Notes: generated by a model not told the origin, from the letters alone. 46,391 nt of DNA from Lysobacter_K sp043738095 (GCA_043738095.1 JAYSZI010000109.1:1-46391), one strand, 5' to 3'. Counted from the first letter of the stretch, positions 8,308 through 18,778 are shown. Numbers and translations: made by a program.

Positions 8308-10199
8308 AGGTCTGCGCCAATGTTGAGGTAGAGCTGGAACGCCGAATCCGGATCGTTCAAGCCGCGCGCCACGTCCAGGCGCAGCGGGCCAACCGGCGAC
8401 TTCCAGCGCAGCCCGACGCCGACCCCGGTGCGCCATTCGGGCGTGCCATTGAACGCGCTGCCGCTGTCGACGAACACCGCCGCGCCCCAGGGTCCGCCAA
8501 AGTACTGCTCGTATTCGACGCTGCCGGTGGCGACGTTGCGCGCGCCGACCGGGAAACGGTCGCCGGCCACGCCGATGCGCGGTCCGACTTCGCGCCAGGC
8601 ATAGCCGCGGATGCTGCGGTCGCCGCCGGCATGGAAACGCAGGCTCGGTGGCAGCGTGCCGATCGGTGCATCGACGAACGTGTGCCCCAGTTCGCCGCGC
8701 GTGATCAACCGGCTTTGCGGCCCGAGGCCTTTGTACCAGCGCGCGCTCGCGTGCAACTGAGCGAAGCTCACGTCCGAGCCCGCGCCTTCGACACCGCCAC
8801 GCAACAGGACCGTGCCGCCAAGGCCGTTGCGCGGGTGGATGCGGTTATCGGCCTGCAAATACTCACCACGCAGCGACGGGTAGGTAAACGTGGCATAGCG
8901 ATACGCAACCGGTGTCAGCGGGTCCACATCATCGTCAGCGGCATACGCCCAACGCTCGCGCAGTGCATGCAGGGAGGCGACCGCATTCCATTGCCGGCTA
9001 ATCTCGCCGCTGCGGCTGGCGACGAACTCGATGCGGCGGTTGTCGATGTAGTCGGTCTGTTCGTCGGCGAATTGCAGGCTCGCGGTGTACCAGCCATCGA
9101 GCCACGCGAACGCGGGGATGCGGTACTGCAGCGTCAAGGTCTTGCGTCGCTCCGCGTAGTCCAGCTGGGCCAAAGCCTTGTGGCCGCGGTCGTTGAGGTA
9201 GCGGCGCTCGACGCCGAGGCGGACACCGCCGCCGCTGTCGGTGCCGTAGCTCAAGCCGGCGGTGTAGATGCTGCGTTTGGCCGGCGTCAGCGTGATCGTG
9301 ACCGGCACCCGGCCGCCGACGGCTTGTTCGGGCTGTGGCTCGATGTCGATGCCGGCGAAGTAGTCCAGGCGCGCGAGCGAATCGCGCAGGCGGTCGAGCT
9401 TGCCCTGGTGGTAGTAGCTGCCGGGCTCCCAATACACGAGGCGCTCGAGCAGGCCATCGCGCAGGATGCGCGGGGTCTGCGCAAACGTGACCGCGCCCAT
9501 GTCGTAGCGCTCGCCACTGCTCCAGACCAGGTCGATATCGGCAGCGTTTAGCGCGCGCGTGACTTCGACCCGGCGGCTGGCAAAGTCGGCATCGAAGTAA
9601 CCGCGTTCGGCAAGACGCCGAGTGATCGTGGTCTTGCTGACTTCGTAGAGTTCGTGATCGAACACGTCGCCTGCCTGCGGCTTGAACTCCTCGAGATCCT
9701 CTTTCAGATAGCGGTCCGTGCCGCCTTCGCCCTCGATCGCGACATGGGCGCGGCGCACGGTCACGGGCGCCCCGAGTCGGACCGTGATCGTCACCGCCAC
9801 CGGCGCGCTATGGGCAGGGCGCGCGTCCTCTTGATCGTCGTCGTCGGCGCCTGTGATGCGCTCGGCGCCCACCGTCGAAGGCTCGCCTTCAGTGCTGGTT
9901 ACCGTACGGGTGATGCCGTCGCGGGTTCGCTCGACCGTGATCTTGGGGGAGTAGTAGCCGAACGGCTCCAGCGCTTCGCGGGTTTCGCCTTCGGCCTCGC
10001 GCACGAGGTAGGCCAGGCGTCGGCCGGACACGTCCTTGCCGATCGCGTCGACCAGCGACAGTGCGTTGCGGACGTTGTTGGTCATGACCGGGTCGAGGCC
10101 GCGGATATCGACCGTGGTCACCTGAGTCGCGTGCGCCGCGCCGATTGCGAACAGGAACAATGCGGCGACAAGGGTGCGGTGGGGAATGGGCGTCGGCAT
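8304..10199 (-). CDS. tamA: Translocation and assembly module outer-membrane protein TamA
   Basis: An Omp85-family protein, 631 residues from the ATG at 10199; a TTG nine codons upstream is less likely. The signal peptide is PIPHRTLVAALFLFAIGAAHA. POTRA-type repeats follow (VTTVDIRGL, VRRAHVAIEGEG, then the third ending before RDSLARLDYF), and the C-terminal half is a 16-stranded-barrel-type sequence with the Omp85 signature region RFHAGGDRSIRGYAWREVGP and a final strand PLRLDVARGLN before FQLYLNIGADL. It pairs with tamB, which starts inside its stop codon, so the two are probably translationally coupled. An acidic insertion (ADDDDQEDA, about residue 119) between the first two POTRA segments makes it longer than the E. 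coli protein (577). Confidence 0.95.
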   Translation of the reverse strand: MPTPIPHRTLVAALFLFAIGAAHATQVTTVDIRGLDPVMTNNVRNALSLVDAIGKDVSGRRLAYLVREAEGETREALEPFGYYSPKITVERTRDGITRTVTSTEGEPSTVGAERITGADDDDQEDARPAHSAPVAVTITVRLGAPVTVRRAHVAIEGEGGTDRYLKEDLEEFKPQAGDVFDHELYEVSKTTITRRLAERGYFDADFASRRVEVTRALNAADIDLVWSSGERYDMGAVTFAQTPRILRDGLLERLVYWEPGSYYHQGKLDRLRDSLARLDYFAGIDIEPQPEQAVGGRVPVTITLTPAKRSIYTAGLSYGTDSGGGVRLGVERRYLNDRGHKALAQLDYAERRKTLTLQYRIPAFAWLDGWYTASLQFADEQTDYIDNRRIEFVASRSGEISRQWNAVASLHALRERWAYAADDDVDPLTPVAYRYATFTYPSLRGEYLQADNRIHPRNGLGGTVLLRGGVEGAGSDVSFAQLHASARWYKGLGPQSRLITRGELGHTFVDAPIGTLPPSLRFHAGGDRSIRGYAWREVGPRIGVAGDRFPVGARNVATGSVEYEQYFGGPWGAAVFVDSGSAFNGTPEWRTGVGVGLRWKSPVGPLRLDVARGLNDPDSAFQLYLNIGADL

Positions 10200-10717
10200 C
10201 GGGAGAGGATACGCGGCAGCTGTCAACGGGCGATTAATGCGGCCGATGATTCGGCCCGCCCGGTGACTGCGGTCTGCAGTCCCGGCAGCGTCGCCTAGGC
10301 AAGCCCTTGCTCAAATGACGTGCCATTTCGAATGCACCGCTGGCAGCGAGTGCCGGAATCCCACGTGCCCACCCGGGGCGCATTGTTCGCATGGAACAAG
10401 CAACAGCTTCCGCCTGAAGGCGGGTGACGTTCTTTGAGAAGCCAAAGAAAGTAATTAAAGAAAGGCGCTTCCCAAAAGCAATAGCTTGCACGCGAAGCGG
10501 GCACGGGATTTTCTGAATCGCCATCCATGGCTCGGTCGGAAACGCCACATATCCTGTGCGGCGGCCGCCGCTTCGGCGGGCATGCCTCACCATCGAGCGC
10601 GTTCGCCAGAGCGGTAGAAAAAGCCGAGGGAAGTCGGCCACCAAGCAACCGTGGTCCGCGGACGCAGGCCGATGTCCGGAGTTTGGCAGGCGAGGGCCTT
10701 CGCTCTAGCGGGTGAGG
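10200..10717. repeat. Gene-free, repeat-like intergenic region
   Basis: This 518-base stretch between tamA and glyS has open frames on both strands, but none has a convincing start, codon pattern or known domain. It contains GTTCTTTGAGAAGCCAAAG followed by AAAGTAATTAAAGAAAGGCGC (about 10431-10475), which resembles a dispersed intergenic element often seen in Xanthomonadaceae genomes (from memory), and a perfect hairpin CCGCCG-CTT-CGGCGG at 10565-10579. The tamA promoter should be at the left end. Confidence 0.4.
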
Positions 10718-12856
10718 TCAGACCGACAATTGCTCGATCGCGGCCACGCTGCCGAGGCGATCACTGAGGCGCTTCAGTAAGGCCAGGCGGTTGCTGCGCA
10801 CGGCCAGATCATCGACGTTGACCATCACGCCGTCGAAGAACGCGTCGACCTGCGGACGCAGTCGCGCAAGGCGGCCGAGTACGGCGACGTAGTCGCGTTG
10901 TGAGAGTGATGCGTCGGTGTCAGCGATCGCCTTATCGACGGCGTCCGCAAGCTCGCGCTCGGCGGTCTCTTGGAACAAGTCGGCACTGATCGCGGTAGGC
11001 AGTTCGCCTTCAACCTTGCGCAGGATATTGCGGATGCGCTTGTTGGCGGCCGCAAGCGCTTCGGCATCGGGCAGTTTGGCGAATTCGCCGATCGCCTTGA
11101 GGCGGTGGTCGAAGTCGAGCAAAGAGGCGGGTCGCAACACGGCAACCGATTCGAACTGTTGTGGGGTAACGCCCAGGTCGGCGTAGTAGCCGCGGAGGCG
11201 TTCGAGGATGAAGTCGTAGATCTCGCCGACGTCCTGGTCGAGTTCGCAATCCCATTCGGCAAAATTCTGGTTGCCGATGCCTGTGGCGCCACCGGCAGTG
11301 GCTTGCATCGACCCCTTCGCCCGTTGGAGGGCGTCGTGAATGAGCACGGGCAGCGGAGACTCATTGCGCGCCTCGATCATCGTTCGAGCCAAACCCAGCG
11401 CATTGCGCCGCAACGCGAACGGATCCTTGTTGCCGGTCGGCTTCAGCCCGGCGGAAAACCCACCAGCCAGCGTATCCAGTCGCTCCGCAATCGCGAGCAC
11501 CTGTCCAAGTTTCGATGGCGCGATCGCATCGCCGGCAAATCGCGGCATATACGCCTCGTCGATCGCATTGGCTACTTCGATCGGCTCGCCGGCCACAGCG
11601 GCGTAGTAGCGTCCGGCGATGCCCTGCAGTTCCGGGAACTCGTTGACCAGCCGCGATTGCAGGTCAGCTTTCGATAGCTCGGCGGCGCGGCGCGCTTGCG
11701 CGGGATCGACACCCACCTGCGGTGCGATCGCCTCGGCCAATGCCGCCACACGCGCAACCTTGTCGGCAACCGTGCCGAGCTTGGCCTGGTAGGTCACGCT
11801 CGCCAAGCCATCGGCCATCGACGCCAGACCCTGCTTCATGTCCTCGACGAAGAAGAACTGCGCATCGGCAAAGCGCGGACGGATCACGCGCTCGTAGCCC
11901 TTGCGGACTTCGGCTTCATCCTTGGACTCGATGTTGGCGATACCGATAAAGCGCTCGCTGAGCTTGCCGTGCGCATCGAGCACCGGGAAGAATTTCTGGT
12001 TCGTTTCCATCGTGGCGATCAATGCTTCCTGCGGCACCGCGAGGAACCCGGCCTCGAAGCTGCATGCGATCGCCTTCGGCCATTCGGTCAGGCCGTTGAC
12101 CTCTTCGAGGATGCCGGCATCGATGCGCGCGCCGCCGCTGCCGGCCTGCGCAGCGGTGTTGACCTCATGCACGATGCGCTCGCGGCGCTCGTCGGGATCG
12201 ACCAGAACCTTGGCCCCGCGCAGCGACTCGACGTAATCGCCCGGCATGCCGATCCACACCGGCTTGTCGTGCATGAAGCGGTGGCCGTGGCTCATGCGGT
12301 CGCTGCGCACGCCCAGCACCTGGGCTTCGATCACGTCAGCGCCCAGCAACAACACGAACCAGTGCACCGGCCGAGCGAATCCGTACTCGCGCGCGCCCCA
12401 GCGCATCGGTTTCGGGATCGGCATCGCGGTGATCGCCTCGCGCAGGATGTCGGCGAGCAGGTCGGCGGTCTTCGCCCCTGGCGTCACCGCGCGGTGGACG
12501 AAGCGCTCGCCCTTGTTGTCGGTGACCTTCTCCAGCGTCGTCCAGTCGATGCCGGCCTTTGCCGCAAACCCCTGCAGTGCCCGGGTCGGCTGGCCGTCGG
12601 CGTCGAGCGCGATGTTGAGATACGGGCCGAGCACTTCCGCGGTCTGTTCGGGTTGCTCGGTAGCGACGCCGGGCAGCAGCACGGCCAAGCGGCGCGGCGT
12701 GTACAGCGGCTTGGCTTGCCCGCGCTCGAACGCGATGCCGCGCTTGAGCAGCCCGGCGAGCACGCCATCGAATAACGCCTTCGCCAGCGCCGACAGCGCT
12801 TTGACCGGCAATTCTTCGGTGCCCAATTCGATCAACAACGGCTGCATCGTGGTCAT
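10718..12856 (-). CDS. glyS: Glycine--tRNA ligase beta subunit
   Basis: The 712-residue beta chain of the tetrameric (alpha2beta2) bacterial glycyl-tRNA synthetase, which mainly handles tRNA recognition. The N-terminus has the family signature LLIELGTEELP, followed by YTPRRLAVLLPGV and MRWGAREYGFARPVHWFV. The HD-like part includes SKADLQSRLVNEFPELQGI. The C-terminal DALR-type anticodon-binding part ends LALLKRLSDRLGSVAAIEQLSV. Length is typical (about 690-720). The ATG at 12856 overlaps the stop of the cupin gene as ATGA; a second ATG three codons later is also possible. It is the last gene of the glyQ-cupin-glyS unit. Confidence 0.97.
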   Translation of the reverse strand: MTTMQPLLIELGTEELPVKALSALAKALFDGVLAGLLKRGIAFERGQAKPLYTPRRLAVLLPGVATEQPEQTAEVLGPYLNIALDADGQPTRALQGFAAKAGIDWTTLEKVTDNKGERFVHRAVTPGAKTADLLADILREAITAMPIPKPMRWGAREYGFARPVHWFVLLLGADVIEAQVLGVRSDRMSHGHRFMHDKPVWIGMPGDYVESLRGAKVLVDPDERRERIVHEVNTAAQAGSGGARIDAGILEEVNGLTEWPKAIACSFEAGFLAVPQEALIATMETNQKFFPVLDAHGKLSERFIGIANIESKDEAEVRKGYERVIRPRFADAQFFFVEDMKQGLASMADGLASVTYQAKLGTVADKVARVAALAEAIAPQVGVDPAQARRAAELSKADLQSRLVNEFPELQGIAGRYYAAVAGEPIEVANAIDEAYMPRFAGDAIAPSKLGQVLAIAERLDTLAGGFSAGLKPTGNKDPFALRRNALGLARTMIEARNESPLPVLIHDALQRAKGSMQATAGGATGIGNQNFAEWDCELDQDVGEIYDFILERLRGYYADLGVTPQQFESVAVLRPASLLDFDHRLKAIGEFAKLPDAEALAAANKRIRNILRKVEGELPTAISADLFQETAERELADAVDKAIADTDASLSQRDYVAVLGRLARLRPQVDAFFDGVMVNVDDLAVRSNRLALLKRLSDRLGSVAAIEQLSV

Positions 12857-13202
12857 GCGGAATCCTGTGGTTGCGTCGCCTCGCCACCGTCTGGGCCATA
12901 GAACATTACCCAGGTGGAAAAGTCGTCGCTGAAATTTTCAAATCGGTGCTCGACGCCGGCTGGAACGAACAGCAATTCGCCGGCCTGGAAGGGCTGGCGC
13001 TGTCCACCGTTGACGAACTGGCCGTGACCGGCGATCACCACGTACACCTCGTCGCGCGCATGCGCGATCTGCGTGTCGCGACCGACGGGTCGGTACACCT
13101 CGACCTCGAGCGAACCGTGCGCCAACAGGCGCAGGAACGGCTGGCTCGTGCCGCTGGCGGCGAGCGCGGACAGTGCGGCATCGGGCGTGAGTCGCGCCGC
13201 GG

Positions 13203-13206
<4 letters not shown>
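12853..13206 (-). CDS. Small cupin-domain protein between glyQ and glyS
   Basis: A 117-residue single-domain cupin. The start is the GTG at 13206, which overlaps the glyQ stop as GTGA; its own stop overlaps the glyS ATG as ATGA. The two cupin motifs are visible: DEVYVVIAGHGQF (motif 1, about residues 52-64, without the usual HxH) and GELLFVPAGVEHRFENFSDD (motif 2, about 76-95, with the conserved His). Missing His residues in motif 1 make a standard metal-dependent enzyme less certain; HARDE just before it may supply a ligand. The tight packing inside an essential synthetase operon implies equal expression, but the function is unknown and no substrate can be inferred. Confidence 0.85.
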
Positions 13207-14129
<923 letters not shown>

Positions 14130-14303
14130 CGGGGGCGGCTCTTGTGGTGGACGGACGGTGATGCGGCAACGGTGCCGAGAATGGTGCCGCCAAAACCAGG
14201 GCTCGACCCAGTTCGCAGATCGCGCCCCGCGCGGCGCGTTAGTATAGCTGCGCGCCTTGCCGCTCTTGGCCCGCGCTCCTCCTGTCGCCGAGTCCGTCAC
14301 CCC

Positions 14304-15029
14304 GTGAACGCCCCCTTTCTGATCCTCGAAACCGGCCAGCCGGTCGCCTCGCTGCGGCGTCATCGCGGCTTTCCGCACTGGATCCGCGTCGCCGCGGGAC
14401 TGCGCGACGATGAAGCGGTGGTGGTCAATGTCGAAGCTGGCGCGGCCTTGCCGTCGCGCGAAGGCTTCGCCGGCACGATCGTCACTGGCTCGGGCGCGAT
14501 GGTCACCGATCGCGCCGACTGGAGCGATCGCAGCGCCACCTGGTTGCACGATGCCGCGCACGCCGGCATGCCGCTGTTCGGTATCTGCTACGGCCACCAG
14601 CTGCTCGCGCATGCGCTTGGCGGCGAAGTCGGCGACCACCCGCAAGGCCGCGAGATGGGCACGATCGAACTCGAGCTGCATGCGCAAGCCGCGCACGATC
14701 CGCTGTTCACCGGTCTGTCGAGCCCGTTCCATGCCCAGGCCACGCACCAGCAGACGGTGCTGCGCGCGCCGGAGGGCGCTACGGTGCTCGCGCGCTCGGT
14801 GCACGATGCCTGCCAGGCGTTCCGTTGGGGGCAGCAGGCCTGGGGCGTGCAGTTCCATCCCGAATTCAGCGCCACCCACATGCGCGGCTACGTGCAGGCG
14901 CGTCACGTCGCGCTGCAGCGCGAGGGTCACTGCCCGAAGACGATCGCCGGCAATGTCCGGGCGACGCCGCAGGCGCGACGGGTGTTGAGCCGCTTTATCC
15001 ATCATGCGCGCGGGCTGGCGCGGGCGTAG
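14304..15029 (+). CDS. Class I glutamine amidotransferase (GMP synthase-like GATase domain protein)
   Basis: A 241-residue stand-alone type 1 glutamine amidotransferase, which releases ammonia from glutamine or hydrolyses gamma-glutamyl bonds. The triad is in place: Cys95 in LFGICYGHQLLA, and His185 and Glu187 in GVQFHPEFS. The GTG at 14304 gives MNAPFLILETGQP, a typical start for this COG0518 group annotated as glutamine amidotransferase; the upstream open frame is antisense to glyQ and was discarded. Proteins of this type are often called GMP synthase-like, but there is no synthase domain here. The substrate is unknown. It is divergent from glyQ. Confidence 0.9.
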   Translation: MNAPFLILETGQPVASLRRHRGFPHWIRVAAGLRDDEAVVVNVEAGAALPSREGFAGTIVTGSGAMVTDRADWSDRSATWLHDAAHAGMPLFGICYGHQLLAHALGGEVGDHPQGREMGTIELELHAQAAHDPLFTGLSSPFHAQATHQQTVLRAPEGATVLARSVHDACQAFRWGQQAWGVQFHPEFSATHMRGYVQARHVALQREGHCPKTIAGNVRATPQARRVLSRFIHHARGLARA

Positions 15030-15217
15030 GGACGCGACGCCGCGAGCACGGATTTCTGCGGTTCGTGATCCGGGCGCCGCGCCGATCTGACGTTGATTTG
15101 TGCGCCCACCGATCCGGTGCGGCCGCTTTCCCGCAGCAGCGATCCGCTCGGGGAGGGCGAGTTAAAAAATTTCGAATGACATTTCTGCGGGTTTCGATTC
15201 TTTCTTGGGGTGACGCA

Positions 15218-16063
15218 ATGACGGATATACGCAAGGTCCCGGCCAGTGCTGGCGCGGAGTGGTTGCTCGGTGGCTTCTCCGTGCTGCGCAAGGCGCCGCT
15301 GGCGCTCGGCCTGCTCGGCCTGATCTGGGGCGGTCTGTCGGCGCTGGCCTCGGTGACGGGGCAGCTATGGCTGAACCTGGTGATGTTTCTGCTGGGACCG
15401 ATCCTGTTCGGCGGCGTGATCTACGCCGCGCGTGAAGTCGATCTCGGTCGACCCGCCTCGCCGCAGCATCTGCTGCAGGGGCTGCGCGATGGCAAGGTGC
15501 TGCCGTTGCTGGCGATGCTGTTGCCGCAGATCGCGGCGCTGGTGATCCTCGCTCTGTTGCTGCTGGCGATGATCGGCAGCGAACAACTGCAGAACATCGT
15601 CCAGGTGATGCAACAAATGCAGACCAACCCGGATCCGGAACTGGCCAAGACGCTGCCCGCCGGCCGCATGCTGGGCTGGCTGCTGATCGCGTTGGTCGTT
15701 GGCGTGGTCGCCGGCTTTTTCACCTTCGTCGCAGTTCCGGAAGTGATGTTCACCCAGCGCGGTGCGTTCGCGGCGATGGTGACCAGCTTCCGCGCCTGCA
15801 TGCGCAACCTGCCGGCGCTGCTGGTGATGATCATGTTGCTGTTGATCGCGCTATTCGCGATCAGCATCGCGGTCAATCTGGTGGTGTTGTTGCTGGCCCT
15901 CGCGATCGGCCAGCAACCGGCGATGTTTGCCGGCCAGCTGGTGCTGATGGCGGTGTTGCTGCCGGTGATGGGCGGGGCGATCTACTACGCGTGGCGCCAG
16001 ATGCTCGGCGATGCCGCGGTGCAGCCGGCGCCGATGCAGCATGTGAATGGCTTCGAGGCGTAA
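15218..16063 (+). CDS. BPSS1780-like integral membrane protein
   Basis: A 281-residue inner-membrane protein. The N-terminus MTDIRKVPASAGAEWLLGGF matches the conserved start of the BPSS1780 family as remembered. About six hydrophobic segments are seen: LALGLLGLIWGGLSAL, LNLVMFLLGPILFGGVIYA, LAMLLPQIAALVILALLLLA, LGWLLIALVVGVVAGFFTFV, LLVMIMLLLIALFAISIAV and LVLMAVLLPVMGGAIYYAW. The ATG is preceded by GGGG at a fitting distance. The function of the family is not known. It converges with tatC; only 90 bases separate the two stops. Confidence 0.8.
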   Translation: MTDIRKVPASAGAEWLLGGFSVLRKAPLALGLLGLIWGGLSALASVTGQLWLNLVMFLLGPILFGGVIYAAREVDLGRPASPQHLLQGLRDGKVLPLLAMLLPQIAALVILALLLLAMIGSEQLQNIVQVMQQMQTNPDPELAKTLPAGRMLGWLLIALVVGVVAGFFTFVAVPEVMFTQRGAFAAMVTSFRACMRNLPALLVMIMLLLIALFAISIAVNLVVLLLALAIGQQPAMFAGQLVLMAVLLPVMGGAIYYAWRQMLGDAAVQPAPMQHVNGFEA

Positions 16064-16153
16064 TCCGGTCGTCCCGAAAACACGAGGGCCGCGTTCCGGC
16101 GCGATGACATTCCCTTGCTACGCTCGGTTGGCAGTGGCTTTCGCCAGGTTCCG

Positions 16154-16927
16154 CTACGTTCTGGGTGGCACCCAGCGCGTGGCGAGGATGCCGATCTCGT
16201 ACAGCACGCACATCGGGATCGCGAGCAGCAGCTGTGACACCACGTCCGGCGGGGTGATCACCGCGGCGATGATGAAGATGCCGACCACCGCATAGCCGCG
16301 CGACTCGCGCAGTTGTGCGGGTGTAACCCAGCCCAGCGCGACCAGGATCACCAACGCCACCGGCAGCTCGAAGCTCGCGCCGAACGCGAGAAAAATCACC
16401 AAGACGAAATCCAGGTAGGCGCTGATGTCGGTCATCATCGCCACGCCGGTCGGGGTGATCCTGGCGAGGAACCCAAAAACCGTCGGCAGCACCAGGAAAA
16501 ACGCAAACGCGCAGCCGATGTAGAACAGGGCCACGGCTGAGGCCAGCAGCGGCAACGCCAGGCGTTTCTCGCGCCGGTACAGCCCCGGTGCCACGAACGC
16601 CCACGCCTGATACAGCAGCCACGGCGTGGCCACCAGGAACGCGGCGAAGAACGCCAGCTTGACCGGCGCGAAGAACGGCGAGGCGACGTCGATCGCAATC
16701 AGCTGGCCGCCGGCCGGCAACTTCGCCAGCAGCGGCTGCGCGAGCCACGCATACAGCTTGTTGCCGAATGGCAGCAGGGCGACGAACACGAGCAGCAAGC
16801 CCGCGACCGCGCGCAGCAGGCGGGCGCGCAGTTCGATCAGGTGATCGATCAGGCGTGGCGCGGTGCCTTCGTCGGCGTCCTGCGCCGCGGCGGCGGCATC
16901 GCGCTCAGCGTCGGTCATCGTGGTCAT
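16154..16927 (-). CDS. tatC: Sec-independent protein translocase TatC
   Basis: The 257-residue six-helix TatC, receptor for twin-arginine signal peptides. The family signature HLIELRARLLRAV is at about residues 26-38, with the conserved Glu in IELR; further marks are FFAPVKLAFFAAF, PWLLYQAWAFVAPGLYRREK and AAVITPPDVVSQLLLAIPM. The ATG at 16927 overlaps the end of tatB by 23 bases; a second ATG at 16918 (14-base overlap) is equally possible. Length is normal. Last gene of tatABC. Confidence 0.97.
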   Translation of the reverse strand: MTTMTDAERDAAAAAQDADEGTAPRLIDHLIELRARLLRAVAGLLLVFVALLPFGNKLYAWLAQPLLAKLPAGGQLIAIDVASPFFAPVKLAFFAAFLVATPWLLYQAWAFVAPGLYRREKRLALPLLASAVALFYIGCAFAFFLVLPTVFGFLARITPTGVAMMTDISAYLDFVLVIFLAFGASFELPVALVILVALGWVTPAQLRESRGYAVVGIFIIAAVITPPDVVSQLLLAIPMCVLYEIGILATRWVPPRT

Positions 16928-17327
16928 GGACGGATGGCAACGCGTCGTTGTTATGCGGCGGTGCACTGCCGTCGCCAGGCGCGGATACGGGCGCGGGCGA
17001 AGTTGACGCAGTGGGCGATAGCGATGGCGCCGCGTCCGCGTCGCCACCGCGGAACTCGCGCCGCACCATCTGCGCTTCCTGCTGCATCCCATCGCGCGCC
17101 TGGCGCAAACCGTCGCGCAGCTCGTCGCGCGTCTGCTGCAGGCTGCGCTTGAGTTCGTCGTCGGCCAGTTCGTTCTCGAGTTCCGACTTCACCGAATACC
17201 ACTGCGCGCGCGCGCGCCGCATCCACAGGCCGGCCAGGCGCGCGGCCTTGGGCAGGCGCTCGGGGCCGAGCACGAGCAAGGCCACGATCGCAATCACGAA
17301 CAGTTCGGAGAAGCCGATGTCGAACAT
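16905..17327 (-). CDS. tatB: Sec-independent protein translocase TatB
   Basis: A 140-residue single-span protein that forms the Tat substrate receptor with TatC. It begins MFDIGFSELFVIAIVALLVLGPERLP, with the conserved Glu8 and the Gly-Pro hinge, then an amphipathic helix (KAARLAGLWMRRARAQ) and a charged coiled region ending in a low-complexity Pro/Ser/Asp/His tail. The 3' end overlaps tatC. A run of T's on the + strand (A's on the sense strand) lies just upstream between tatA and tatB. Confidence 0.96.
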   Translation of the reverse strand: MFDIGFSELFVIAIVALLVLGPERLPKAARLAGLWMRRARAQWYSVKSELENELADDELKRSLQQTRDELRDGLRQARDGMQQEAQMVRREFRGGDADAAPSLSPTASTSPAPVSAPGDGSAPPHNNDALPSVHDHDDRR

Positions 17328-17366
17328 GGCAGTCGGCGATTTTTTTTAAGACGAAACGCCCGCGAC

Positions 17367-17630
17367 TCAGCGCGGGCGGTCGTCGTTGTCGGCGCTGTCG
17401 CTGCGTGGCGCAGGCGAGTCCACCGGGGCATCGCCACGGCGCGCGGCATCGCTGAGGGGGTCGGGCAGCTGCGCTGACGGCTTGGTGTCGTCCTGCACGC
17501 CGTCCTTGAAGCCCTTGACCGCCTCGCCGAGGTCCTTGCCGACATTTTTCAAGCGCTTGGTGCCGAACACGAGCACCACGATCAGCAGCACGATCAGCCA
17601 GTGCCAAAGACTAAAACCGCCCATGGGCAT
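17367..17630 (-). CDS. tatA: Sec-independent protein translocase TatA
   Basis: An 87-residue pore-forming subunit of the Tat system. It has a short N-terminal membrane helix (LWHWLIVLLIVVLVFG), the FGTKRLKNVGKDLGEAVKGFK amphipathic helix typical of TatA/E, and an acidic tail. The FGTKRL hinge, in place of the GPERLP of TatB, separates it from its neighbour. Start is MPMGG at 17630 or MGG two codons later. First gene of tatABC, 82 bases downstream of the SYLF gene on the same strand. Confidence 0.96.
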   Translation of the reverse strand: MPMGGFSLWHWLIVLLIVVLVFGTKRLKNVGKDLGEAVKGFKDGVQDDTKPSAQLPDPLSDAARRGDAPVDSPAPRSDSADNDDRPR

Positions 17631-17712
17631 GCTCGTCGGAAGTGGGGGCGATCAGGATACCGCAGCGCCATGACATTCCGCGGTCGGGGCGGGCGCGCAC
17701 CCACACCCGACG

Positions 17713-18558
17713 TTACGGCAGCGGTTCGACCTTGGTTGCGCCGTCGACGGTCTCGAACGGTTGCGGTTGAGCCTGGGCATCCCCGGCGGCCGGCAGGGGC
17801 GCCGCAACGGCTGTCGGCGTGGTCGCCTGCACGCGCGCCGATGCGGGCGCCGGTTCATCGTGACGGCTGGCGCGCGCGGCGGCGGTGGCTTCCTCGAGGC
17901 GGTCGCGGAAATCGACCACGGCGTTGGATGGTGGCGCCCCGGCGCGGCCTTCAAAGATCATCCGCGGCGTGGTGTCGCGGCCGTACACGGCTTCGTTGGC
18001 CGCGTCGTCAATCGACAGCACCGCGCCGTCGAGCGCTACGCCCGCGAACAAGCCGCGGGCACGTGACCACGACCAGATCTCGGCCTTGAGCTGGCCATCG
18101 GTGGCCGTGGACGCATTGCGGCCCACCGGGCCGGCGGCGACGCCGGCATCGGCGCCGAGAGTGATCTTGCCGTTGACGATCGAATCCAGGCCCCGATCGC
18201 TGCGGAACACCAGCACCACGTCCGATGACTGCACTCCAGCCTGCAAGCCGATGCTGCCGCCGGTGAGTTTGACGAAGCTCGGGTTCGACCACGTGCCATC
18301 GGGATTCTTGATCGAGACCAGGCCGTGGCCGCGGCGACCGCCAATCACCAGGCCGATCTTCAAGGTGTCGGGCACGACGACAATCGCGCGCGCTTCGTCG
18401 AGCAGCTTGTCGGGAATGGCCGAGTCCGGTACCTGCTGGATGTCGGTCAGCACGCGCACGGCATTGCGGGCGCGTTCGTCTTCGGTCGGACCGGCTGCGA
18501 CGGTGGCGGTGACGCTCAGGGCAACCAAGAGAACGGCGAGGCGCGGCAAAAGGGGCAT
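17713..18558 (-). CDS. SYLF-domain (Ysc84-like) lipid-binding secreted protein
   Basis: A 281-residue protein with a cleavable signal peptide (MPLLPRLAVLLVALSVTATVAAG). The SYLF/DUF500 domain is clear: IPDKLLDEARAIVVVPDTLKIG, GGRRGHGLVSIKN, VKLTGGSIGLQAGVQSSDVVLVF and VNGKITLGADAGVAAGPVGR. SYLF proteins bind phosphoinositides in eukaryotes; the bacterial exported forms have no established role. The final 70 residues are low-complexity Ala/Pro. It lies upstream of tatA on the same strand and may be co-transcribed. Confidence 0.9.
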   Translation of the reverse strand: MPLLPRLAVLLVALSVTATVAAGPTEDERARNAVRVLTDIQQVPDSAIPDKLLDEARAIVVVPDTLKIGLVIGGRRGHGLVSIKNPDGTWSNPSFVKLTGGSIGLQAGVQSSDVVLVFRSDRGLDSIVNGKITLGADAGVAAGPVGRNASTATDGQLKAEIWSWSRARGLFAGVALDGAVLSIDDAANEAVYGRDTTPRMIFEGRAGAPPSNAVVDFRDRLEEATAAARASRHDEPAPASARVQATTPTAVAAPLPAAGDAQAQPQPFETVDGATKVEPLP

Positions 18559-18778
18559 GGCGGACTCCGGGGGAAGGGTCGAATGCGTGACCGCAGCGGA
18601 GGCGGTTGGTTCAGGCTAGTGACGCTGCAATGAATCGCGTTGGAACCAGTCGCCCTTACCAAGGATTGCAAACAGTGCGCCGCTGCAATGGCGACCCGCT
18701 GATCGCGTCGGGTCGAGGCGAATCGAACGGGAGCTAGGCTCGCGCTGTGTTCGCCCGCCCTACCGCACCTGTCATCCT

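Noticed and set aside
6739..9551. Two long + strand frames opposite tamB and tamA
   Set aside because: They are shadows of conserved tamA and tamB, with low-complexity Arg/Ala/Gly composition and no recognisable family.
10295..10648. 117-codon frame between tamA and glyS
   Set aside because: Its translation (WLLKERHPPSGG and similar) looks like translated intergenic repeat; no RBS and no domain.
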